Position numbers and translations under genes: made by a program. 64,000 bases of DNA from Alligator mississippiensis (Eukaryota; Chordata; Crocodylia; Alligatoridae): NCBI RefSeq assembly GCF_030867095.1, contig NC_081826.1, positions 58,930,001 through 58,994,000 on the forward strand, given 5' to 3'. The notes under the pieces were generated by a model. That model had not been told where the DNA came from. It searched no databases and saw only the letters and a list, made by a program, of their open reading frames with translations. This document shows, in pieces, positions 58,101 to 62,354 of this stretch. The stretch's first letter is position 1, and each line of letters starts with the position of its first letter.

Positions 58101-58454
58101 TATGAGAAACCAAATGCCAAGAGGGAATGTTTGTTTGTTTTTTAAATTTTAGGTTTATAATATATGGAATATTTTGAATTGTAAACTATTCAAAATACAT
58201 TGTAATTTTTGATAGACACATTTTCCTATGCAACCCCAAGCCGCCTCATATTTATCTTGTTTTGTAATCTCTCCATTTTCCAACTCCTTATTGGACAAAA
58301 TAACAGTAGTCAGAATTTGGCATATTTTTTACTTTTCTTGGTATGTATAATTTAGTTGTTTCTGTTTTAAAGTACCTTGCAAGTTAGGGCTCTGAATGTT
58401 TATGTATTTTCCATAAATCTTTTTTTTTTTTATCTTAAAGATGACACATGTTGA
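5456..58454 (+). CDS. UBE2W: UBE2W, ubiquitin-conjugating enzyme E2 W (whole gene span, six coding exons)
   Basis: E2 enzyme that takes ubiquitin from E1 as a thioester and moves it to the alpha-amino group of protein N-termini, working with RING/U-box E3s. Coding exons are 5456-5470, 36980-37071, 45892-45994, 50437-50592, 54384-54459 and 58441-58454: 15+92+103+156+76+14 = 456 nt, or 151 residues plus stop, the family's usual length. All junctions have GT/AG sites and the phases agree. The catalytic cysteine is C91 in NGHICLSI. The usual E2 HPN motif is HPH (81-83), a known mark of UBE2W. The C-terminal tail after the UBC core ends KTKWWYHDDTC and is thought to be flexible. I see no frameshift or nonsense change. 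Identification comes from recognising the protein. Confidence 0.96.
6642..7269. mobile_element. Tc1/mariner-like non-autonomous DNA transposon (family A)
   Basis: The ends are related inverted repeats: left GTGTATTTTCGTGAGTAATA, right (reversed) CCACAATTTCTCACATATAA. Each is flanked by TA (6640-6641 and 7270-7271). The same ends occur at 35437-35870 and 46635-47105. No transposase frame is visible. A poly-C/A tract lies near 7131-7155. The TA target and TIR style suggest Tc1/mariner; the family name is not determined. Confidence 0.6.
8567..8818. repeat. Putative MITE-like repeat
   Basis: A composition island in AT-rich DNA. Its ends are loosely inverted: left GTGCCTACACATGATCAGGG, right (reversed) GGGCGTTTATACACATGCTC. 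No clear target duplication. Low-confidence repeat call. Confidence 0.35.
8927..9326. mobile_element. hAT-like MITE, 400 bp
   Basis: It starts CAGGATTGGCAAACGC and ends with the reverse of CAGGAGTGTCAGTCATG. The flanks carry an exact 8-bp target duplication CTCTAAAA (8919-8926 and 9327-9334), diagnostic of the hAT superfamily. It contains an 18-nt C run near 9093 and no coding capacity. Confidence 0.8.
9595..9670 (-). repeat. Penelope-like element 3' fragment
   Basis: GATGAAGTGAGCTGTGGCTC followed by ATGAAAGCTTCTGC resembles the conserved C-terminal coding stretch of reptile Penelope-like elements. Very short; approximate. Confidence 0.35.
10592..10815. mobile_element. Tigger/pogo-like MITE, 224 bp
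   Basis: Inverted ends: left CAGGTTTTCTTTGCCAGCTG, right (reversed) CAGGTTTCCCTCACCAACCA, flanked by TA on both sides (10590-10591 and 10816-10817). The CAGG-type TIR with a TA target fits pogo/Tigger elements. No ORF. Confidence 0.7.
11628..11873 (-). pseudogene. Possible Tigger-type transposase C-terminal tail
   Basis: An 81-codon frame inside the Tigger-like element. It contains [17 protein letters not shown] and then a Lys/Ser/Pro-rich tail of short repeats ([15 protein letters not shown]). An SLxxFF-type motif near the C-terminus occurs in pogo/Tigger transposases, but the catalytic core is absent, so this is tentative. The tail resembles histone H1 in composition only. Confidence 0.35.
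11890..12728 (+). mobile_element. CR1 LINE, 5'-truncated, with intact ORF2 C-terminus and 3' end
   Basis: A 5'-truncated CR1 retrotransposon inserted in the Tigger-like element. It ends in the family's terminal repeat, ATCTATGAATCTATGATC, at about 12711-12728. A GATC shared by both junctions may be a short target duplication or microhomology. Little decay is visible, so it is probably one of the younger insertions here. Confidence 0.9.
11916..12641 (+). CDS. CR1 ORF2 reverse transcriptase C-terminal region
   Basis: 241 uninterrupted codons covering the end of the reverse-transcriptase domain and the CR1 C-terminus. Landmarks are [12 protein letters not shown] (residues 14-25), [15 protein letters not shown] (44-58), a [12 protein letters not shown] segment, [14 protein letters not shown], and the ending [10 protein letters not shown]. 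The palm catalytic boxes lie upstream and are lost to 5' truncation, so this copy cannot retrotranspose. The first Met is internal to the original protein, not a real start. Confidence 0.9.
   Translation: MDKWAENNRMQFNKEKCKVLHLGRKNVQLTYSLGNDLLGGTEVERDLGVLVDSKMNMSRQCDKAIRKANGTLSCISRCMTNRSREVILPLYRALVRLHLEYCVQFWAPHFKKDADNLERVQRRATRMVKGLQTKPYKERLEKLDLFSLRKRRLRGDLVAAYKFITGAQKGIGEVLFTKAPPGVTRNNGHKLAESRFRLDIRKNFFTVRVAKVWNGLPREVVLSPTLGVFKRRLDEYLVGVI
13464..13654. repeat. hAT-like MITE fragment
   Basis: It begins CAGTGGTTGGCAGCC and ends near GGCCATATGTTGCCTACA, whose reverse has a similar GTAGGCAAC start. No secure target duplication. It abuts another repeat at 13655. Confidence 0.45.
13655..13890. 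repeat. Dispersed repeat fragment (GGGCTGGCC... family)
   Basis: The start resembles the block near 15110: both have GAAxCxGGGxxxCTGCCxAGGGCC. It may be the end of a DNA transposon family. Not further assigned. Confidence 0.35.
15085..16110. repeat. GC-rich repeat-derived block with a 36-bp minisatellite
   Basis: A GC-rich island with sharp edges in AT-rich intron, probably inserted repeat DNA. Four units of about 36 bp at 15588-15730 are alike (for example CTTCCCCTGTTCTGCGTCCT and the parallel unit before it). On the - strand they encode 12-residue repeats such as [12 protein letters not shown] inside a 246-codon frame (16050-15310). I do not recognise that frame as a known protein. A + strand frame MSHSRRSP... 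starts near 16045. It could be the 5' region of a retroelement; this is inference. Confidence 0.4.
17228..17419. mobile_element. hAT-like MITE, 192 bp
   Basis: Left end CAGTGGTTCTCATCC, right end (reversed) CAGTACTTCTTAACCAGG. Flanks ACCTAACT (17220-17227) and CTCTAACT (17420-17427) match at 6 of 8 positions, as expected for an aged 8-bp duplication. Confidence 0.65.
17507..17833 (+). pseudogene. CR1 endonuclease fragment
   Basis: Part of the AP-endonuclease-like domain of CR1 ORF2. YYRPP and GDLN motifs are visible, and the frame is cut by a stop at 17831. Inactive fragment. Confidence 0.8.
18880..19350 (+). pseudogene. CR1 reverse transcriptase fragment
   Basis: It contains the reverse-transcriptase core around [25 protein letters not shown] (first catalytic aspartate) and [18 protein letters not shown]. 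The second catalytic box is lost by a frameshift near 19300. Inactive. Confidence 0.85.
19360..19615. mobile_element. Penelope-like element insertion with inverted halves and a 15-bp target duplication
   Basis: 256 bp inside CR1 copy 1, flanked by an exact 15-bp duplication AGAGGGTAGTCAGTG (19345-19359 and 19616-19630). The inside carries TTCTTTGGGTGAATCTGATA near the left and its reverse complement at the right end (about 19577-19615), so two element ends face each other. The sequence matches the Penelope-like 3' region at 23291-23740. Partial, inverted or tandem copies are characteristic of Penelope elements. Confidence 0.75.
20395..21835 (+). mobile_element. CR1 LINE copy 2, 5'-truncated and decayed
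   Basis: Begins within the ORF2 thumb-to-palm region (SAGLDGLH-like) and runs to a CR1 3' end (GGTCAGACTCAATGATCTAA, then AATCTATGAA) at about 21775-21830. Reverse-transcriptase motifs are visible at 20539-20925 ([40 protein letters not shown]). Several stops and frameshifts. It abuts copy 1 head-to-tail. Confidence 0.88.
20539..20925 (+). pseudogene. CR1 copy 2 reverse transcriptase fragment
   Basis: 128 open codons with [35 protein letters not shown] and [11 protein letters not shown], the N-terminal half of the palm. The frame breaks before the second catalytic box. Confidence 0.85.
22513..22660. repeat. Family A Tc1/mariner-like left-end fragment
   Basis: ATCATATTTTTCTTTGCATA and ACACACCTTGTTTTTGTAAG match the left end of the element at 35437. 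The stretch CAGCCTAATCTTCAG is shared with that copy too. I do not see a right end. Confidence 0.5.
22806..22950 (-). repeat. Penelope-like element 3' fragment
   Basis: GGTTCTTTGGGTAGATGTGA and TCTTTTATTAAACCAACT match the other Penelope-like copies. It runs into AGATCTCCAAGGGATGAAA, related to the far end of the 23291 copy. Confidence 0.6.
22935..23215. repeat. Imperfect tandem duplication, unit about 170 bp
   Basis: Two related segments (about 22938-23045 and 23107-23215) each begin CTCCAAGG and then run through TAGxTGGAAATTAGG, AAACA and GAAGGAG. A purine-rich tail follows each. Probably part of the surrounding Penelope-like cluster. Confidence 0.45.
23291..23740 (-). mobile_element. Penelope-like retroelement with GIY-YIG endonuclease remnant
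   Basis: Read on the - strand it encodes the C-terminal part of a Penelope-like polyprotein. A frame contains [15 protein letters not shown] and CTRMNAH, which fits the GIY-YIG endonuclease domain of these elements (short Cys motif followed by YVGET), then a stop. Later stretches [18 protein letters not shown] and [20 protein letters not shown] lead into the 3' end shared with the copies at 19360 and 22806. The reverse transcriptase is absent (5' truncation). Inactive. Confidence 0.75.
23906..24955 (-). repeat. Probable 3' LTR of the Ty3/gypsy element (interrupted)
   Basis: Begins TGTATTTACCCAAGG; the segment at 29519 begins TGTATCTGTCCCAAGG. Shared blocks include CAGAAATAAAA, AACCACAAGTG, CTGCCATGCTG, AATATATTTTGAACAT, GATTCAACAAAAA and CATTCAG. 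About 24010-24730 has no counterpart in the other LTR and is probably an insertion. The right edge is approximate. Confidence 0.5.
25025..26115 (-). pseudogene. Ty3/gypsy integrase remnant
   Basis: Read on the - strand across several frameshifts and stops. From upstream to downstream one sees an H2C2-type N-terminal segment ([19 protein letters not shown] then [13 protein letters not shown]) at about 26110-26000, the catalytic-core start MVDAQSK at about 25890-25867, a core remnant near 25715 ([10 protein letters not shown]), a DLLKPDLR segment near 25545, and a C-terminal [12 protein letters not shown] stretch near 25400. This order is that of vertebrate Ty3/gypsy integrases. Non-functional. 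Confidence 0.75.
26116..27032. other. Unassigned segment interrupting the gypsy pol gene
   Basis: It lies where the end of reverse transcriptase and RNase H should be, but I see no such coding remnant. It is probably another insertion. One candidate is an LTR at 26611-27949 with CTGGG on both sides and TG...CA ends, weak evidence only. Confidence 0.35.
27033..27647. mobile_element. hAT-like element (family B), 615 bp
   Basis: Left end CAGGGGTCAGCAACC; right end (reversed) CAGGGGCAGGCAATGTTTTT. 8-bp flanks TTGTATAT (27025-27032) and TTGTGTAT (27648-27655) match at 7 of 8. It is the same family as 51994-52624 in opposite orientation. The GC-rich core gives long ORFs that are not genes. Confidence 0.8.
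27950..28360 (-). pseudogene. Ty3/gypsy reverse transcriptase N-terminal remnant
   Basis: The - strand shows a readable approach to the RT domain: [33 protein letters not shown], then [15 protein letters not shown] and LKIDKYP. This is the conserved order of the start of a gypsy reverse transcriptase. It has stops and one frameshift and breaks off after DKYP at about 27950, where the interrupting sequence begins. Confidence 0.8.
28480..28600 (-). pseudogene. Ty3/gypsy protease remnant
   Basis: [14 protein letters not shown] on the - strand (about 28560-28515) fits the active-site neighbourhood ([10 protein letters not shown] type) of gypsy proteases, with the catalytic Asp codon lost. Located between gag and reverse transcriptase as expected. 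Confidence 0.6.
28800..29493 (-). pseudogene. Ty3/gypsy gag remnant
   Basis: The - strand begins MGEYTLNQ at about 29493, then [17 protein letters not shown], a segment [14 protein letters not shown] (about 29270-29225), [14 protein letters not shown], and [19 protein letters not shown], matching the usual gypsy capsid order. A YWCGKG zinc-knuckle relic follows near 28845. Several stops and frameshifts. Confidence 0.7.
29588..31571. mobile_element. hAT-like element (family C) inserted in the gypsy LTR
   Basis: Left end TAGGGATGTAAATACC; right end (reversed) TAGCGACATGAAAGGTTAAA, with GGTTAA-rich subterminal repeats on both sides. 8-bp flanks CTGCTATG (29580-29587) and CTGCCATG (31572-31579) match at 7 of 8, and the other LTR copy has the uninterrupted site CTGCCATG at 23965-23972. 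It holds the element at 29828-31318 inside. Confidence 0.8.
29828..31318. mobile_element. hAT-like element (family D) nested in family C, 1.49 kb
   Basis: Starts TAGGGATCC and ends GGATACCTG; flanks GTCATTAC (29820-29827) and GTCATTAG (31319-31326) match at 7 of 8. It is the same family as 44308-45765 and 62355-63814, in the opposite orientation (shared CTGGCAGAGTTCCAGCCTGC-type block near 29970). The GC-rich core yields long chance ORFs; no transposase seen. Confidence 0.75.
32740..33200. repeat. Unassigned dispersed repeat
   Basis: A GC-richer block in AT-rich intron with an end GTTACATGTAGATGCGCCC. It resembles TIR-bearing MITEs, but I cannot define both ends. Confidence 0.3.
33540..34029. 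mobile_element. Tigger/pogo-like MITE, 490 bp
   Basis: Left end CAGGTTTCCCTTGCTTTATG; right end (reversed) CAGATTTCTCTCGTTTTATG. The left flank is TA (33538-33539); the right flank is TG, one base off. No transposase. Confidence 0.65.
34107..34165. repeat. (TA)n microsatellite followed by a T run
   Basis: About 20 TA units followed directly by about 20 T. Likely polymorphic in length. Confidence 0.9.
34560..35010. repeat. Dispersed repeat (family E), uninterrupted copy
   Basis: Matches 51744-52800 over several blocks: GGCAAGCCATCAAGGGCT, CCCCCTGGTTGCCATCTTG, CCAGAAGT, ACCAAATTATATTCTAAAAA and GTGTTTGTGTAGTGTACATA. It carries the empty target site TACTACAA (34827-34834) that is filled in the other copy. 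Superfamily unknown. Confidence 0.7.
35437..35870. mobile_element. Tc1/mariner-like MITE (family A), 434 bp
   Basis: Left end CCATATTTTCTTGCAGG, right end (reversed) CTATATTTAGCTATATAAAA; TA on both sides (35435-35436 and 35871-35872). Related to 6642-7269 and 46635-47105. No ORF. Confidence 0.65.
36304..36754. mobile_element. hAT-like MITE, about 451 bp
   Basis: Left end CAGGGATGCTCAATCTC; right end (reversed) GTAGTCGTGCCCCACACATG. Flanks CCTTAATC and CCCTAATG match at 6 of 8. The core has GC-rich tandem-like phrases (CCCAGGGCC-CAGTCCTGG). It lies about 225 bases before exon 2. Confidence 0.5.
36980..37071 (+). CDS. UBE2W: UBE2W coding exon 2
   Basis: 92 nt, residues 6 to 36 ([20 protein letters not shown]...). 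The acceptor is TTTTTTTAG and the donor GTGAGT. It ends inside a Gln codon that exon 3 completes. Encodes the first UBC-fold helix. Confidence 0.95.
37616..38158. mobile_element. hAT-like MITE, 543 bp
   Basis: Left end CAGGGATTGTCAGC, right end (reversed) CAGAGTTTTTCAACC. Exact 8-bp duplication CCTTAAAT (37608-37615 and 38159-38166). GC-rich core; no transposase. Confidence 0.8.
38415..38802. mobile_element. hAT-like MITE, 388 bp
   Basis: Left end GAGGGTGTCAGACTC; right end (reversed) TAGGGGTGTCACAACAGG. Flanks CTTAATCT (38407-38414) and CTTTATCT (38803-38810) match at 7 of 8. Confidence 0.7.
38820..39950. other. Intron 2 stretch without recognised features
   Basis: AT-rich intron DNA. A TATA/ATCTA-rich low-complexity patch lies at about 39325-39400. 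Nothing else recognised. Confidence 0.5.
39950..40060 (+). repeat. Ancient amniote dispersed repeat fragment
   Basis: The phrase GTGCCATACTGGGTCAGATC, then CCATCTAGCCTAGTACTC and CTTCCACAGTGCCAGG, is familiar from a repeat scattered widely in turtle and crocodilian genomes. I recognise it but cannot name the family with confidence. Confidence 0.5.
41020..41475. repeat. Unassigned dispersed repeat
   Basis: Bounded by imperfect direct repeats (CCATCATCCCTTAAATTAAA and CCCATCACACCTTTAAATGA). Inside, phrases around CAGCTGACAATCAGCTGAT recur several times (41100-41280), giving short tandem inverted structure. Confidence 0.35.
41480..43573. other. Intron 2 stretch without recognised genes
   Basis: Mostly AT-rich unique sequence with a 12-nt G run near 41822. 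The block at about 43000-43560 is GC-richer and repeat-like, but I cannot assign it. Confidence 0.45.
43582..43999. mobile_element. hAT-like MITE, 418 bp
   Basis: Left end CAGTGGTCTCCAACCTTTTT; right end (reversed) CAGTGGTCACCAACCAGTGG. Exact 8-bp duplication GTGTAATG (43574-43581 and 44000-44007). No transposase. Confidence 0.85.
44308..45765. mobile_element. hAT-like element (family D), 1.46 kb
   Basis: Starts TAGGGATCCTGGTTTTC, ends (reversed) CAAGGAACCAGGTTTTCC. Flanks ATCATCAG and GTCATCAC match at 6 of 8. The core shares CCAGCCCTGCTGGAGGGG and AGGGACCCAGGTC-like phrases with the 62355 copy. Long ORFs here (272 and 203 codons) arise from GC-rich composition. It ends about 130 bases before exon 3. 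Confidence 0.75.
45892..45994 (+). CDS. UBE2W: UBE2W coding exon 3
   Basis: 103 nt, residues 36 to 70 ([20 protein letters not shown]...YPFDSPQ). The acceptor is TTCTAG and the donor GTAATA. Covers the central beta-sheet of the UBC fold, including the usual YPF..P signature. Confidence 0.95.
46635..47105. mobile_element. Tc1/mariner-like element (family A), 471 bp
   Basis: Left end CCACATTTATTCACATATCT, right end (reversed) CTGCCGCATTTAATCGCACA, TA flanks (46633-46634 and 47106-47107). Related to 6642-7269 and 35437-35870. Confidence 0.6.
47405..48269. mobile_element. hAT-like element, about 865 bp
   Basis: Left GGGTACATCGAAAGAG...; right end (reversed) AGAGGTGCACTGATGCATCG. Flanks CCAGACAG (47397-47404) and ACAGACAG (48270-48277) match at 7 of 8. 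Subterminal ATCGGCC and GATACC/CCAAT repeats occur at both ends, typical of a widespread reptile hAT family. A G run of about 20 lies at 47539. Confidence 0.7.
48278..49055. other. Intron 3 stretch without recognised features
   Basis: AT-rich intron sequence with nothing I recognise. Confidence 0.5.
49059..50078. repeat. Possible outer hAT-like element around the 49123 insertion
   Basis: Left AGGGATGTGAAACACATGAC and right (reversed) CAGGGGTGGCACCTACTGG look like hAT ends, and the inner element splits them. The target duplication is not clear (about 5 of 8). Confidence 0.4.
49123..49873. mobile_element. hAT-like element, 751 bp
   Basis: Left CATAGGCAGTGAAAGGGGGG, right (reversed) CATAGGCAGAGGGTGAAAAA. 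Exact 8-bp duplication GTGGCTAG (49115-49122 and 49874-49881). GC-rich core without transposase; the 222-codon frame across it is not a gene. Confidence 0.85.
50437..50592 (+). CDS. UBE2W: UBE2W coding exon 4 (catalytic)
   Basis: 156 nt, residues 71 to 122. It carries HPH (81-83) and the catalytic C91 in [16 protein letters not shown]. Acceptor TTTTAG, donor GTATAT; phase 0 on both sides. Confidence 0.96.
50593..51735. other. Intron 4, first part
   Basis: AT-rich to about 51000, then a repeat-like block (51010-51735) with short C-rich phrases (AACCCCC, CAGACAGACAGACAG near 51410). No gene or family recognised. Confidence 0.4.
51744..52800. repeat. Dispersed repeat (family E), copy carrying a hAT insertion
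   Basis: Same family as 34560-35010, interrupted by the family B element at 51994-52624. After the insertion it resumes with TATTCATTAATTTGATTT and GTGTTTGTGTAGTGTACATA, and runs into a G/T-rich minisatellite. Confidence 0.7.
51994..52624. mobile_element. hAT-like element (family B), 631 bp
   Basis: Left CAGGGGTAGGCAACGTTTTT, right (reversed) CAGGGGTTGGCAACCCCTGG. Flanks TTCTACAA (51986-51993) and ATCTACAA (52625-52632) match at 7 of 8. The sister repeat at 34827-34834 shows the unfilled site. Confidence 0.85.
52735..52990. repeat. G/T-rich minisatellite (GTGGG/GTGTGTATGGG type)
   Basis: Loose tandem phrases such as GGTATAGGTTTGTGTGGGG and GTGGGTATGGGGTTTATGGG. A shorter version stands at the matching place of the 34560 copy (34960-35000), so it expanded within the repeat. 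The G-run density could form G-quadruplexes on the + strand. Confidence 0.6.
53000..54380. other. Intron 4, last part
   Basis: 53000-53720 is a GC-rich repeat-like block with chance ORFs. 53720-54380 is AT-rich unique intron DNA leading to exon 5. Confidence 0.4.
54384..54459 (+). CDS. UBE2W: UBE2W coding exon 5
   Basis: 76 nt, residues 123 to 148 ([20 protein letters not shown]...WWYH plus the first base of the next codon). Acceptor TTGTAG, donor GTAAGT. Encodes the C-terminal part of the fold and the start of the tail. Confidence 0.95.
54460..58440 (+). other. UBE2W intron 5
   Basis: About 4 kb, AT-rich and largely free of recognisable transposons. One hAT-like fragment lies at about 55036-55250 (TTAGGGGTTGGTGACATTTT; later GGGCTGGATCCAGTCTGTGG). 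It ends with a T-rich tract and AAAG before exon 6. Confidence 0.7.
58441..58454 (+). CDS. UBE2W: UBE2W coding exon 6 (stop)
   Basis: Fourteen coding bases completing Asp148 and adding Asp-Thr-Cys and TGA. The 3' UTR continues directly. Confidence 0.92.
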
Positions 58455-59124
58455 TGCCACCGTTTTGTGATCCTCGTAGCAGAAGATAGTCCTACTGAGA
58501 AAATGAGCACTTTGATCATTCAGTCTTTGAACTTTAACCTTTGACTGGAAGTGACCTATAGGCAATGAAGACTACTTCCTTTGACTGCATTTTTACTAGT
58601 GTGCATTCTGGGCGCATGTTGATCGCTGGTTCAGTCCATGCAACTGACATGCTTTTATTAGTCATACAGTATTAATGCAGATGTCTGGAAAAGTCAGAAT
58701 AATTCCATTTATTTTTATTTTAAGCTTTTGGGAAGAATTCCAGGTCTTCATGTATTGTGCAATAACAGTGACTTCCTTGGCGGTTTTGGTGCATCCATTG
58801 CCGGCAATGGACTTTGTACCAGGAAACGTTTTGATCCTGCCACAAAACAAAAGATTGATGCATGATAGAGTTTATGAAATGTTTTAAATGTATTGGGATT
58901 ATAAGCAAGGGATCCAACATTACTTCAAAAGCCACCCCATTCTTTTACATTTGGATTCTATGCACTGTGATCACAAAGCTAGCAGCATGACAACATGCTT
59001 AGCTAAAGGACTATAATAAGATCATTGCATATTTATTAAATTGTTTATTTTCTGTCAAATTGTTTTAACATGGAAAGTTTTCAAGTGACATTGGCAGAGA
59101 GGTACAATGTTATCCCTATGGTGA

Positions 59125-59130
59125 AATAAA
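59125..59130 (+). terminator. Candidate proximal poly(A) signal
   Basis: AATAAA in GTGAAATAAATATACC, followed by a T-rich stretch. Confidence 0.4.
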
Positions 59131-61380
59131 TATACCTTTTTTTTGTATATAATTATTCATATCTCTGAAGCAAAGGTATGAGTAATTTAGGGTGGGAGTG
59201 ATTTAATCAAGATTTTATTTTGGCGATAAGAAGATGACAGTGATATAACTGAATTTGCTGCAGTCCATAACTGGGCTTGAAATTTGTACATTAAAGCTTA
59301 TTTCCAAATAGATTGCACACTGTTACTTCCTGCTAGCCATCAGCATGAGCCCTACTGCCTACACGATATTTCATTTATTTATGTTTGAAAACAATCCATA
59401 TAACATTTTTTTGTTTGTGTTTAGTTTCTTTTGTTGTGTTGTATGTCATGTTTGAATGTTACAAAACAATATTTTGATTGAAAAAGCTTTGTCAGAAGAT
59501 ATTTTTCTTGTAAATTATTTCTTTACCTTGTAAGCATCATCCTGTCTTTTAATCCTGTACTATAAAGAAAGAAATACATTTTTGACAGAGGCTTAATGTT
59601 TTGACAAAAAAGTGTGGACCTTCTTATTTAAGTTTAGACAAAAATATATTTTGTTAACTTGATTGTCCCACACAGCCATACCACTTTTTTTCTGGACTTA
59701 TTTCACAAAACTTAATTACAACGAGTTTAACATTTTTCTACAGAGAAACAGTTGTTGAATAATAGATAATTGTTCTCACCACTATGTAATTTTGTGATAC
59801 TGCAAGTAGGCTGTCTTTTTAGGAAGCACTGATGTCTTTTATAAACTTACTACCTTTACACATATGCAAAATTTCTATAACATTGCTGTTTTTACTGTTG
59901 CCTTATTGTTGCACTCTTTAAAATAACTTCTAGTAGTCAGTAAATGAATGTGTGAATCAATAACTATATTTACTTGATTTTTAAAATAAGAATCAGAATC
60001 ACTAAACTTTAAAAGAATACCAGAATTGGCTGAAAATATTAAAGTATTTTTTTACTGATGTATAGTAACTGACAACATTTTATAGCCTTGTGTAAACTTC
60101 TGTATGTTACTTAATGTTTAAAACATACATTTTTAAAAAGTGTAAATGCTGAACTCAGGGTGAGTAGAACTCAAATGGATCTGCTTTAGAGAAGTGCTAT
60201 ATACAGCCACTGAATTATGGATATTGTCAGTGAAGTGAGGCTACTTATGAAACTGCTACCTTTTCTACTGTATTGAGTCCTTTTGACCTTTAAAACTCAA
60301 CAGTAAAAAATTAGTTAAGTTACAGATACAAACTTGGTATATATAAACTTTCACAGAGAGCCTTTAAAAATCTTAATTTTTATTAAGAGCCAAAAATAAT
60401 AATTTTGAGGATATGAAATAGTTGCGCTCCTATTATAACTAACTTTATTTAGCATGAACTTGTCACTGTAAGTTAATCACCGCTCAGTTAGTGTTTGTGA
60501 ACTGTTAGTATGCATGAGCAGTAACTATTTTGAATATTTAATCTGTACTTTCATATTAACTGCTCTGTATTTCTGACTGACCTATCCTGCAGAATTCCAT
60601 GTATTTATCTTCATATAGCTGGCTCACATAATGGATCATGTCAAACACTCATTCTGGTAATCCACAGTAAAGAAACATTACTATGGTATATAATGCCTCT
60701 GAAGAAATTGTTACAGTGCATCCTGTCAGATTCAAGGAACTGTTTTTATACTGTGGATTGTGATAATACAGTATAATGGTTTCAAAGGAGCTTTATGATG
60801 TACTGTATCTTGTCAAAGATACATACTGTAGTGTTAAGCATTCTACTTTGATTCACCTATCAGCATTATGCTGTGGATTAAAATGAAGATGAATAAGTAA
60901 ATCAAATAGCTGCCTTCTTTTATGCTGCTCCTTAAAACAGAAGTGTATATGAAAATCCTGTAGTACGTTAAAATAAAACAAAAAAGCAAGGTGAATTTCA
61001 AGAGAGAACATCTCGGGATATCTGTCCTGTGGTTTACAAGGGAAAAGCCTCCACACAAATATCCCAGTTCTGTTGCTGGTCTGTAGGTGAATTCACCTGT
61101 GTACAGAGAGCCAGTACAAAGCGTATGTACCACTTAAGCCTTCCAAATCATGCAGTTACTCTGACAAGGCTGCTATGTTGCAGGACAGAGTATAAATTAG
61201 TTGCAAGTTGGGCTGACCTCCCATGGATGAATTACACCCTATGTGTGAAACTCTTATTTGTCAATAGGGGTTCCTTACATGAAGGAGTGACAGAATTAGC
61301 TCAAAACTACCTTGCTTTTCTTTTATGTCAATGCTCAAATTGTTGAACATCTTGTGTTTAGTTTGTTTATACCATAACGC

Positions 61381-61386
61381 AATAAA
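61381..61386 (+). terminator. Candidate distal poly(A) signal of UBE2W
   Basis: AATAAA in CGCAATAAATGTTTTT. It precedes the first recognisable transposon (62355) by about 1 kb. Confidence 0.5.
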
Positions 61387-61400
61387 TGTTTTTAAAATAG

Positions 61401-62354
61401 ATCACTGAGCTTGAATGGAAATAAGTGTGACCTGGTCATCATGAAGTACAGAAATGTTTCCCTGTTCTTTACATTTAGCTGCCTTACACAAAACTGTTAG
61501 AGTAATTCCAAAATTGTGTTATTGAAATGAAGAATGGAGTTTGCTTATTGGTGAGGGGTTTAATCTTTTTTTTCCCCAGAAAGTAACTATTGCAAAGGCC
61601 TAAGGAAATGCTTTTCTGAATTTTAAATGCAGTAGTATTGGAAAAGAGAGAATCCACTGGATTATCAAATACTGGCCTGGTGCTGTTTTTCAGCTCGCAT
61701 GGGTGCTTATACATTCTTATAGTATGGTCCAGGTGTCTTTCTGACAACCACTTTAAATGCTGAATTGGGAGTTGGATTGCTACATAGCCTTTGACTTGCT
61801 TACCTTTGTGGGAGAGTCCATTATTTCACTTAGTACACTTCTGGGCTGTTCTGTTATATTGCATTACATTGATAGATTTGTTCATAACTCTTCAGTTCTT
61901 CCTCAGCAAGGAATGAAACATTTCTTCCATTTAAAAAAGAAAAAGATTCTTTCTTGGTATCCACAAAACATTCTGTGAAAAATAAGGTATTTTAAATTGT
62001 ATCTGATTGACTACAGACATCTTTGTATGTTTGTTGTTAAAGGAATACTTTATTTCTTAAAATCTAGGACAGTTGCAGTTTGCAATTCAATATTAAAATT
62101 ACTTTTATATTAAGTTCCAGAATAGGAACTGAATCTTTGCTGATCTCCCTATTCCCTGTTTTAAGGACAAAAAGCTAGTTAAATTGTTGCACTGGAGATG
62201 AAGAGAATGGATTTGTGAAGAATTTTGTGGTTTCAGTTGTGAAAACCCATAGCAGCTGCACTTATATTAGTTTAATTTCTAATGATACCATCCTTGGGAA
62301 GCGCCAGTCACAGGAAGGTCAGAGGAAGGAGGGGCAGCGGTAGCTCAACTCCTC
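61401..62354. other. AT-rich sequence after the distal poly(A) signal
   Basis: No gene or repeat recognised. Could be the rest of a longer 3' UTR. Confidence 0.4.

Larger units (their letters stand above)
58455..61400 (+). other. UBE2W 3' UTR (probable extent)
   Basis: AT-rich, without recognisable transposons or simple long ORFs, in contrast to the introns. That fits a long, retained 3' UTR. Candidate poly(A) signals are AATAAA at 59125-59130 and 61381-61386. The end is a guess; transcripts may use both or extend further. Confidence 0.65.
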
